Below are positions 17,901-22,472 of a DNA stretch of 22,472 bases, piece by piece (position 1 is the first letter of the stretch; every line of letters starts with the position of its first letter). The notes under the pieces are model-generated. The model did no database searches and was not told the DNA's origin. It saw only the letters and a list, made by a program, of their open reading frames with translations. Source of the DNA: UBA6186 sp050012295 (GTDB taxonomy: Bacteria > Pseudomonadota > Gammaproteobacteria > UBA6186 > Azoamicaceae); assembly GCA_050012295.1 (NCBI GenBank), contig JBEKHL010000024.1:1-22472 (forward strand), given 5' to 3'. The position numbers were made by a program, and so were the translations under genes.

Positions 17901-19771
17901 ATGCGAGGGTGCTACAACAAAAATTAAAAGACTTAATGTTAATTAAGGAGTTAATGCAAGCTGTTGCTAAAGACGAACAGAACAGTACTCAATCTAGCCA
18001 GGATAATCAATCTGATGAACTTCATGAAGATTTTAGTGCCGAACAAGAATTAAAACAAGCAGGCATGACTGACGAGGCTATTGATGAATTAAATCAAAAC
18101 ATCCAAGAGTACAACAAGGCGGTTCTTAAAGCTACTGATGAATTAGAGAAAACTCAAGATTTGAGCGAGACGTTTGATGATAATGAGCAGACAATCTCTA
18201 CTAGTAGTTCTAGTACATCAGGTTTGTTCTTTTCGTCTGAATCTCGGGAGATACAACATCCTGCGAGCGTTTTATTTTACGCTAATGCTTCGGCAGACAA
18301 CGGCGCGCAAACAGATAGATTTTCTGGGTTTGTGACAGAATATTCGCAGGTAGATATAGCGCTGCAACAAAGTTGTCGAGCTTTAGCTGGTACTTTAAAA
18401 CCACATGTAGATAAGCTTAGTAAATTTGTGGAAGCGCATCCATATGCGATGGATGCCATTAATCTTGCATTTTTGACAGCAGCTTTTATGGCTGGTGGTA
18501 TCCCAGGTGTTTTGGCTTTGAGTTTAAGAAGTAGCATTGCAATGGCAGGCGAGGAAGTAGCTAAAGATCTGCTGGTATCTAGAGGTGTTAATGCTAAAGA
18601 TGCCGCAATTGTAGTCGGTGCAATCGCATTATCTATGGGCGCCAAAGGCATGGTAAAAGGATCTTTAGGAATAGTTAAGAAATTTTCCGGGAAGATTTTA
18701 GGCTGGTTTAAAAAAGGTAGTAGTGCTGCGGTAGATGTATTAGGTAATGCAATAAATAAATTACCTAAAGATTCAATGGTAACTTTTCAGCATGAATTAC
18801 AACAAAGAGCTGCCATTCTTGCAACACGCGATGCTAAAGCTGCCAAAACGGCCACAAATAAAGTGAAACAAAAAGAACTTAACAAAGTTGCTAAAGCCAA
18901 ACGTAAAGAACTTGGCAATAACAGTAAAACAAATCCTTCAACGGTAGGTTTAAATAAAGTAATTGAAAAACCAAAAATCACACAGCCTGATAGAGTTAAA
19001 AAACCAGTTGATTCAACAGTAAAACTAAAATCACTAAGAAATCCGGCAATTAGAAGAGATAAGCTTGGCATAACAGATATTACTGGACCACCATCTGTTG
19101 GTGGTCAATGGGGCAAACAAGATCTTATAAGCAAGAAAGATCTAGCATCACCAAAACCAGCGACTATAGCTGAAACTGACTTAGTAACACAATGGGCATT
19201 TATTAGAAAAGCAGAAATAGAAAAATTAAATAGCATTAATCTTAATAAGGTTAGCAAACCTCTTGAGAAGCTTATAGATAAAGCTAAGGGATGCGCACGA
19301 AATAACTTCCGCATTTCAAATACACTAGAACCATCTTTTTTTACACCATCATTTAGCGAGATCAGATCATTCTCTGTTACAGGAGCATTTGATGGCAAGT
19401 TATATCCAAAAGATAAATTATCATCGTTGGTTAAATATTTAGAAAAACGTAATGTTCATGTCTATAAGACAATAAATGAGAAGACAAGTTTTAATGCTAT
19501 AGAAAACGAAGCAAGTCATATCTATCTTTCAGAAAACCCTACGGTACTTGAGGTTAAACATGAATTATCGCATTGGCTAGATTATAAACAACTTGGTTTT
19601 GAAAAATATTCAAAATTAAGCAGAGCTCAACGGGAATCATTAGTCCTAGAAAGATTACAAAAAAACAGAATTTGGCAAGATTTAAATCAATTAGAAATTG
19701 AAGCATCAATAGAATACGTAGCAGATCTAAAGACTGGAGAATTAAATGCACAACGACACACCCCAAAATGA
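11942..19771 (+). CDS. Giant FhaB/CdiA-like polymorphic toxin with acidic N-terminal repeats and a zincin toxin tip
   Basis: This is a 2609-residue protein (2608 if it starts at ATG 11945). Order of parts: no signal peptide or TPS domain; eight 44-residue acidic repeats (43-394); a long beta-rich region (about 440-1690) resembling a filamentous-haemagglutinin helix; an Ala/Gly-rich hydrophobic stretch plus NGGDIGKALRELGSS (about 1699-1814), typical of DUF637 in FhaB/CdiA proteins; VAENHN (1981-1986), a VENN-like pretoxin motif; an acidic linker; a second hydrophobic region (about 2167-2261); a Lys-rich linker; and from residue 2452 a module encoded inside the IS. This module has FDGKLYPKD and HELSH (2540-2544), a zinc-protease HExxH, with Glu2585 or Glu2587 as possible third ligand, resembling the Tox-MPTase4 zincin toxins. 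It likely acts on neighbouring or host cells. There is no TpsB partner; the SecA-like gene lies three bases upstream and an immunity gene overlaps its end. Confidence 0.88.
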   Translation: MMPDNPSNFDFDALMAEFDLEKKMELQQLETRLTAATRAIAEFEQTIGSSRLPTFEEQFASDLAADCEAEEAYLANVPSTEQAQMQFEQVINESRPPTFEDQFASDLAVDREAEEAYLASVPSTEQAQKQFEQVINESRPPTFEDQFASDLATDREAEEAYLASVPSTEQARMQFEQVISKSRPPTFEDQFVSDLAADCEAEEAYLANVPSTEQARMQFEQVISESRPPTFEDQFASDLAADREAEEAYLASVPSTEQARMQFEQVINESRPPTFEEQFVSDLAADREAEEVYLASVPSTEQAQMQFEQVISESRPPTFEEQFASDLAADREAEEAYLANVPSTEQAQMQFEQVISESRLPTFEEMFAKDLELDRQAEQAWMDRIPTLEEVNASFKEIIKQSKRWHNLVRAEGANILLHIVDYNYSENNYRQLLGVPEFADEKYIPIYTPDDPALLSIHLDFGLKNVVKLNTAGPFISLAQTKQFTIETPHTVSIDELHVKALTIKQFLQIHNPNSNITLQDFIDLSASGPIILGKVLAGDMIRFYSPIKIAALQLQASKCYLNSVSDIEIKTLVFKQLLEAHGDRIKLGEARSLDELKLYAKQLQADSLYSASLEIRARQVLADLLEGTQLVDVVASSLKAKAIRGKDKVKLHCNKLEIEDLHAKDCELKIGSHFTYTDNSFQGIQNKLNIIFGQDYSITQNVYADQLQVIYIKTDHVLQIDAEINIKYKLVIEASGLKQNKPIKAGSVEFRITGAFESCAPIIVREDAKVTANSLQQSSNGYFQSESLNVHVINGALKGSCKAKNLQLIARNSLQYNVSKWVADNYDITVPESRYAKFPQTVAGDYKLNISNPAARGALFIPKMHLGGQLNINADHCHIAIKLSGTIVAQFILINGRLINLANTGLFALNGITLNAFDGFTGLNDGTYIRTLQGDIKLSSEGSKINLSHLEIVAMRSGNILLRARNGVSNISGKLQTVNGDVILQSPQFLMGLNYHELPSESRGNNSTRTGGVKVTSRPAELVARRLLLSGFNPGERCLVKLIGSICCLQELPQNREKIQCESVTDHEDFDNTRTESVWVGATSKPLIGGRKGIYEDRTVHSYTTTTHATYTAELIASNHTHVNLTKGDHRGLILAARQNTVTFGAGTVFNSTPQANDRELHLNVGLDEVIHNSVGGFYTFMPNLQATDFIVPELGNRYSMFIPLVNIPLEEKYPMILGLNRHGKLQIMPRRSVMMYHHLGQELENFHLILHKQYPAALSVMPNPEMLYWQACRNGALAIGDLQRNYAGGSVSLDRLEAKLIDGDKFVVFYREQLVPGTTQNFWFMRSIMPLKMYQKLTENYGKSGIYGQNVSLCGMNSEASLRLIDNVTAQANLEMQNGHVEFVSNTIKAGETIRGELNSFTINDAEVIAGGDIGVATELLRIIRRSAHKVNLSASNDIALKSTQYEGNGASFKAGHDLITLFEHSENLAQPIHSNDGSVTHLVPKLDAGNAVLWQVAGASIHEAPHIIAKKFKEFAGQSVYLAVSDIHRKAWKTTEKSGWGPCRKKRDVEHVSIDIVSRGAQFDVQETVEIIGAMGIKLQQVTSMAQENLFVAPDAQVELLAGCHMHESHTQTHKRNLVWQKHQVDTVLQKNYTPCEFKGKLKIIARSACVELLANNPSSNRLFQQIQQGFDGELAVQYLYCAYEHHCEKHQGPTVAAAALVAIAIAALTMGAGAAILASAGGATSAGATAGAAVGAGVTAGAATASLTAGQMVTASVIDAALASSITTVTLSLAQNGGDIGKALRELGSSKNIRSLLTSVTVAGLAAKFIEPLKQSKNALDAVIQVEQTASLFTKIERALMQAGISVGMSRLIERKENRTKLSAAIGGAIAGAVADHLDFGVSNKQLNCQLSKIEAKLSKALIGGLGASVVGGKRVFVGGALGALVADLDLFELDENSLNPKDIAKHAKAEELLAGFSALLTRQDVGAAACAAGRVAENHNYARVLQQKLKDLMLIKELMQAVAKDEQNSTQSSQDNQSDELHEDFSAEQELKQAGMTDEAIDELNQNIQEYNKAVLKATDELEKTQDLSETFDDNEQTISTSSSSTSGLFFSSESREIQHPASVLFYANASADNGAQTDRFSGFVTEYSQVDIALQQSCRALAGTLKPHVDKLSKFVEAHPYAMDAINLAFLTAAFMAGGIPGVLALSLRSSIAMAGEEVAKDLLVSRGVNAKDAAIVVGAIALSMGAKGMVKGSLGIVKKFSGKILGWFKKGSSAAVDVLGNAINKLPKDSMVTFQHELQQRAAILATRDAKAAKTATNKVKQKELNKVAKAKRKELGNNSKTNPSTVGLNKVIEKPKITQPDRVKKPVDSTVKLKSLRNPAIRRDKLGITDITGPPSVGGQWGKQDLISKKDLASPKPATIAETDLVTQWAFIRKAEIEKLNSINLNKVSKPLEKLIDKAKGCARNNFRISNTLEPSFFTPSFSEIRSFSVTGAFDGKLYPKDKLSSLVKYLEKRNVHVYKTINEKTSFNAIENEASHIYLSENPTVLEVKHELSHWLDYKQLGFEKYSKLSRAQRESLVLERLQKNRIWQDLNQLEIEASIEYVADLKTGELNAQRHTPK
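12068..13123 (+). repeat. Eight tandem 132-bp coding repeats (44 residues each)
   Basis: The units begin at residues 43, 87, 131, 175, 219, 263, 307 and 351 of the giant exoprotein. Units 1-7 are nearly identical (core PTFEEQFASDLAADREAEEA) and unit 8 is diverged (PTFEEMFAKDLELDRQAEQA). A vestigial ninth start (FKEIIKQSK) follows. Variants such as DC/DR, LAN/LAS, EDQ/EEQ and QAQ/QAR are shuffled among units, suggesting recombination or gene conversion. Each unit carries about ten acidic and only two or three basic residues and is predicted to be helical. This is a protein-coding repeat, not a CRISPR array. Confidence 0.97.
19086..19106 (+). repeat. Strong hairpin inside the exoprotein coding sequence
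   Basis: GACCACCA (19086-19093) and TGGTGGTC (19099-19106) form a perfect 8-bp stem with a 5-base loop. It encodes a Gly/Pro-rich GPPSVGG segment about 190 bases before the insertion-sequence end. It may only reflect the peptide sequence, or it may mark an older module boundary. Confidence 0.5.
19295..19319 (+). repeat. Left terminal inverted repeat of the toxin-carrying insertion sequence
   Basis: This 25-bp sequence, starting GCACGAAATAACTTCCGC, is the exact reverse complement of 21278-21302. It lies in frame within the giant exoprotein gene and encodes Ala-Arg-Asn-Asn-Phe-Arg-Ile-Ser (residues 2452-2459). No comparable sequence is present closer to the transposase, in 19980-20066. Confidence 0.9.
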
Positions 19772-19979
19772 GTTAATACTTTTAGCTGAACAATATTTAA
19801 CAAATAGAGGTTTAAGTTATGTAAAACCTGGAGAAATAGGTAGGCATAAAGGAAATAAAATTGAAGTGATTTTTTTAAAACCCGAAGCTTTGAATCCTAA
19901 AATGGTTATTGATCCTCCAGACATGAGAATGTGGGTAGACAGGGAAACCAAAGAAGTTACTTGGATTTGGCAAATATAG
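19746..19979 (+). CDS. Probable immunity protein for the zincin toxin
   Basis: This 77-residue cytosolic protein overlaps the end of the toxin gene by 26 bases in another frame. A GGAG at 19736-19739, six bases before the ATG, supports the start and places its ribosome-binding site inside the toxin coding sequence, so the two are made together. A small gene immediately after a C-terminal toxin domain is the standard place for the cognate immunity protein, which blocks the toxin in the producing cell. The sequence has an N-terminal helix (ELILLAEQYLTNRG) and a beta-rich C-terminal part with KPGEIGRHKGNKIEVIFLKP, DPPDMRMWVDRE and a terminal Trp-rich VTWIWQI. I recognise no named immunity family with certainty. 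It lies within the inverted repeats of the IS, so it would travel with the toxin domain. Confidence 0.75.
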   Translation: MHNDTPQNELILLAEQYLTNRGLSYVKPGEIGRHKGNKIEVIFLKPEALNPKMVIDPPDMRMWVDRETKEVTWIWQI

Positions 19980-19997
19980 TAGAGTATAAAAACAATG

Positions 19998-20027
19998 TTG
20001 AGTAAATATTAATTTGCATGCTATGAT
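19998..20027 (+). promoter_or_regulatory. Candidate sigma70-type promoter of the transposase
   Basis: TTGAGT (19998-20003) and TATGAT (20022-20027) are separated by 18 bases, giving a good match to -35 and -10 consensus boxes. It lies between the immunity gene and the transposase start at 20067, and would also transcribe the displaced toxin-immunity pair downstream. AT-rich sequence makes chance matches fairly likely. Confidence 0.4.
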
Positions 20028-20066
20028 ATCAACTTAAATTGTAGTGTTGTTGGAGTACTGTTTATC

Positions 20067-21268
20067 GTGCAGAAATATACAGAAGAGCTTGAAATTTTAA
20101 TGTACAGATATTATTTCAGTCTTTCTGAAAAAGATAAACGCCATTACGCTGCTGTAGAAGCAGCAAAGCTTGGATATGGAGGAATTAATTATATTGCGGA
20201 ATTATTTGGCTGTAATAGAGATACCATAACAGCTGGATTAGAAGAATTAAAAAAAACGATATAATTCCAACACCGCATATCCGTAGAGAAGGAGGAGGAA
20301 GAAATGCTGCTGATAAACAATTTAAAAATATTGACGAAGTGTTTATATCTGTAATTACAGAGTATATAGCTGGAGATCCAATGGACGAAAAAGTAAAGTG
20401 GATCAAATTAACTAGATACCAAATTAGTATTAAAATGAAAGAATTTGGCGTACATGTAAGCAGAAATATTGTTAGAAAATTGTTAAAGAAGCACGGTTTT
20501 GTAAAAAGAAAAATTCAACGAAAAAAAACTACGGGTGAATTTAAAGATAGAGAACAACAGTTTGCTAATATCAAGAAAATAAAGCGGATTTTTATGGAAT
20601 CTAATAACCCTATCCTTAGCGTTGATACTAAAAAGAAAGAAAAATTAGGTAATTTGTACCGTGCCGGAGAAGTTTATTGTACCAAAGCAATTGAGTCATA
20701 TGACCATGATTATAATCATTTGGCTCAAGGTAGCATAGTTCCTCATGGTGTATATGATCTTAAACGTAACGAAGCATTAATTAATATTGGTTTAAACCAC
20801 GAAACAGCTAATTCTGTTTGTGATTCAATATTAGCATGGTGGAATAAGGCTGGCAAAATACATTATTCTAATGCCACAGAAATTTTAATTTTTTGTGATT
20901 CTGGTGGAGCCAATTCTTATAGACATAATCTATTTAAAATTGAATTGCAAAATTTAGCCAATATAATTGGATTACCAATTAGGATCTGCCATTATCCACC
21001 ATATGCTTCTAAATGGAATCCTATAGAACACAGGGTTTTTCCGCATGTTACTCGAGCAATGGCTGGAGTCAAATTAACGACTATTAATGATGCAAAAAAA
21101 TTAATAGCACAAACTGAAACCAAAACTGGATTAAAGGTATTGGTAGATATCACTAAGAAGATTTATAAAACTGGCATTACAGCTGCGAAAGAAGCACTTT
21201 CTAAAATTAACTTAAAAACTCATGGGAGGCTGGCTCTCAACTATACAGTTGCTCCAGTGGTGACGTAA
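20067..21268 (+). CDS. tnpA: ISAzo13-family transposase, made by -1 frameshifting
   Basis: Two frames together give one transposase of about 400 residues. The first (GTG at 20067, with GGAG at 20052-20055) encodes a helix-turn-helix-like domain (KLGYGGINYIAELFGCNRDT) and stops at 20262-20264. The second takes over one base back at the run of eight A (20249-20256) and continues RREGGGRNAAD, then the DDE domain: Asp at 20624 (SVDTKKKE), Asp at 20897 (FCDSGGANS) and Glu at 21026 (KWNPIEHR). The layout and motifs match ISAzo13-type transposases. The slippery heptamer A-AAA-AAA is in the correct phase for a programmed -1 shift. A plain frameshift mutation is the alternative. It likely mobilises the unit between the 25-bp repeats. 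The second frame ends with TAA directly abutting the next ATG. Confidence 0.85.
20249..20255 (+). promoter_or_regulatory. Slippery site for -1 frameshifting
   Basis: In the first frame the codons are TTA-AAA-AAA-ACG, giving the heptamer A-AAA-AAA. Slipping back one base reads AAA then AAC-GAT-ATA and continues into the 337-codon second frame without a stop. The zero frame stops two codons later. The GGAGGAGG at about 20290-20297 is downstream, so it would not serve as the usual upstream stimulator. Confidence 0.6.
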
Positions 21269-21649
21269 ATGTTAGCGTTGAAATGCGGAAGTTATTTCGT
21301 GCATATTCCTAAGGCTCAACTTACAGATCACATGCAGCCAAAAGATTTATTGGCTATAGCTAAAGAAAACAGGGATGTTAAGATCTTAAAATCTGATGGC
21401 ACAGCATTTGATCATATTGGTATAGAATGGCGAGATGCTAAAAGATCTTTTGAAAATTTTCTTGCTGGTCGTTCTAGCCAAGGTATCACGGAAAAGCAGC
21501 AATATAAGTTTTATGAAAAATTAACACCTGAAGATAGGCAAGTTTGGAAAAAAACTTCAGGAAAAATCAGTGATCTTTGGGATCAATATAAAGATTTTAT
21601 AGAAAAAGCAAAAAAATCAAATCAACCACCAAAACCAAGGATGGAGTAA
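21269..21649 (+). CDS. Displaced (orphan) C-terminal toxin fragment
   Basis: This is a 126-residue frame whose first 11 codons lie within the IS end (the last bases of the inverted repeat encode KCGSYFV) and whose remainder, from about residue 12, is outside the IS. The ATG directly follows the transposase stop codon, and GGTGA at 21257-21261 could serve as ribosome-binding site, so the IS supplies a new start. The body is soluble and charged, with VKILKSDGTAFDHIGIEWRD and KLTPEDRQVWKK. The DGTxxDHI segment vaguely recalls the polymorphic toxin type 28 domain, but I am not sure. It is most simply the former C-terminal tip of the giant exoprotein, cut off by the insertion. It may be expressed as a free fragment, recombine back, or be dead. 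A putative immunity gene follows after five bases. Confidence 0.6.
   Translation: MLALKCGSYFVHIPKAQLTDHMQPKDLLAIAKENRDVKILKSDGTAFDHIGIEWRDAKRSFENFLAGRSSQGITEKQQYKFYEKLTPEDRQVWKKTSGKISDLWDQYKDFIEKAKKSNQPPKPRME
21278..21302 (-). repeat. Right terminal inverted repeat of the toxin-carrying insertion sequence
   Basis: Exact 25-bp inverted partner of 19295-19319. It begins nine bases after the transposase stop codon and lies within the first codons of the downstream toxin-like frame. Confidence 0.9.
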
Positions 21650-21654
21650 TTATT

Positions 21655-22446
21655 ATGGATATATTTAAGAAACTATCTTTTGAAGAACGTGACGCATTAT
21701 CAATACTAGAAATGAAAGCCATTTTACAACAAGCCATATTAATAAAAGAGGATGAAAGCGATGATAGAACTTCGCGGAATATAACCAGCAATGCTATGGC
21801 TATTTTATCCATAGCAGGAAAAAGAGGATTATACGAGTTAGTTCCAGAATTGTATCAATTTATTGATCATTGGGATCCATTTTTAAGACAGCCGGCAGTT
21901 GCTAATCTTGGCTGGTGGCTTAAAGTGCCAGAATTTAGAGACCAAGCTTATGAAATCTTTATTACTGACGAAGATAGCCATACACAATTTAGCGCCTTAC
22001 AATCTTGGACTAGTTATTATGCTGATACTAAAAATCCTTCAGTGCTTGAGGAATTATATAAAATTTTAATCAATGATAATTATGATGTGGGCATAAGAGA
22101 AGAAGCTTTAAGCGGTATTTTTGATGTAACTGGAGTCAAGTCAAAATTTTATGATGAATACACTTCAGATTTAATTAAATGTAGTACACCAGAAGAATTT
22201 AATAATAAGGTGGAATGGAAGGAAGTTACAGATTTATTAAAAAAATATGCACCAAACGCTTTAAAAAACTATCCAATTAAATGGACAAAGGCTGATTATG
22301 AAAAAGCAAAAAATATCGCTAAGAAAAATGCTATGACTTTAATAAGTGAAGGCGAAAAAGATATTCAATTGATAAGTAAACTGACCAATCTAAGTGTTGA
22401 AGAAATAGAAGAACTAAAACAAGGGGGGACATTTGCTGGCGGTTAA
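21655..22446 (+). CDS. HEAT-repeat-like protein, probable immunity protein of the displaced toxin
   Basis: This 263-residue soluble protein starts five bases after the toxin-like frame, with GGAG (21643-21646) eight bases before the ATG. Residues about 45-165 look like paired antiparallel helices of HEAT or armadillo type: ELVPELYQFIDHWDPFLRQP, AVANLGWWLKVPEFRDQAYE, FSALQSWTSYYADTKNPSVL and VGIREEALSGIFDVTG. HEAT-like proteins are a known immunity class in polymorphic-toxin loci, and the position after a toxin-like tip fits. The last 40 residues (MTLISEGEKDIQLISKLTNL, VEEIEELK) resemble the short C-terminal tail found on Rpn/PD-(D/E)XK-type nuclease proteins and may be a fused module. Seeing it intact after the IS suggests continued need for protection, or recent insertion. 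The function is inferred from context and fold appearance only. Confidence 0.65.
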   Translation: MDIFKKLSFEERDALSILEMKAILQQAILIKEDESDDRTSRNITSNAMAILSIAGKRGLYELVPELYQFIDHWDPFLRQPAVANLGWWLKVPEFRDQAYEIFITDEDSHTQFSALQSWTSYYADTKNPSVLEELYKILINDNYDVGIREEALSGIFDVTGVKSKFYDEYTSDLIKCSTPEEFNNKVEWKEVTDLLKKYAPNALKNYPIKWTKADYEKAKNIAKKNAMTLISEGEKDIQLISKLTNLSVEEIEELKQGGTFAGG

Positions 22447-22472
22447 GCTGGTTTCATTTCAGAGAACAATTA

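Larger units (their letters stand above)
19295..21302 (+). mobile_element. ISAzo13-like insertion sequence carrying a toxin domain and immunity gene
   Basis: Perfect 25-bp inverted repeats 2008 bp apart enclose three things: the last 158 codons of the giant exoprotein gene (zincin toxin), a 77-aa probable immunity gene, and an ISAzo13-like transposase read across a frameshift. The transposase alone accounts for about 1.2 kb. The remaining 0.75 kb is toxin plus immunity cargo. Immediately outside the right end lies another short toxin-like frame. The likeliest reading is an IS that inserted into the exoprotein gene and swapped its C-terminal tip. No target duplication could be identified: bases outside the repeats are TGC on the left and ATA on the right. 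Simple removal of the exact 2008 bp does not put the left and right frames in register without assuming a 2-bp duplication. Confidence 0.75.

Noticed and set aside
19297..21302. Target-site duplication of the insertion sequence
   Set aside because: The only match is GC/GC, which lies inside the inverted repeat and is its own reverse complement, so it proves nothing.

Overview
The window comes from an AT-rich bacterium that uses TGA as a stop codon. The mix of a Tn3-type transposon, insertion sequences, broken recombinases and giant polymorphic-toxin genes suggests the accessory genome of a host-associated or intracellular proteobacterium (Legionellales- or Rickettsiales-like), or one of its plasmids. 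No rRNA, tRNA or housekeeping gene is present to settle the taxonomy.

Layout. (1) Positions 1-502, minus strand: the 5' end of an unrecognised gene that runs off the window. (2) Positions 665-6677: a complete Tn3-family transposon bounded by 48-bp terminal inverted repeats (45/48 identical). It carries a DDE transposase, a tyrosine recombinase in place of the usual serine resolvase, a 12-8-12 inverted-repeat site just upstream of that recombinase, and a third gene of unknown function. Its right end sits inside a minus-strand serine-recombinase gene, leaving only the first 20 codons. (3) Positions 6678-7447: decayed minus-strand remnants, namely the recombinase stub, a 45-codon ORF that overlaps it, a stop-interrupted ORF and a GC-rich hairpin patch. 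(4) Positions 7448-19771: a tight two-gene operon encoding a 1497-aa protein with a SecA-like motor in its C-terminal third, then a 2609-aa FhaB/CdiA-like exoprotein. The exoprotein has no visible signal peptide or TPS domain. It starts instead with eight acidic 44-residue repeats, followed by a long beta-rich region, a DUF637-like region, a VENN-like motif and a C-terminal HExxH zincin toxin. (5) Positions 19746-19979: a small overlapping gene, the likely immunity protein. (6) Positions 20067-21268: an ISAzo13-like transposase read through a -1 frameshift. (7) Positions 21269-22446: a second short toxin-like ORF and a HEAT-repeat-like protein, read as a displaced (orphan) toxin tip and its immunity gene.

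Main result. The insertion sequence has perfect 25-bp inverted ends at 19295-19319 and 21278-21302. The left end lies inside the giant exoprotein gene and is translated in frame at the start of the zincin toxin domain. The mobile unit therefore appears to contain the toxin domain, its immunity gene and the transposase, and the sequence beyond its right end looks like the tip it displaced. This would be an IS that delivers a new toxin/immunity warhead to a polymorphic-toxin gene.

Second result. A SecA-like ATPase coupled to a signal-less FhaB/CdiA-like protein with acidic N-terminal repeats, and no TpsB transporter in the window, may be a dedicated export pair or an otherwise unusual toxin system. 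Functions here are inferred from sequence reading alone; no database search was possible.
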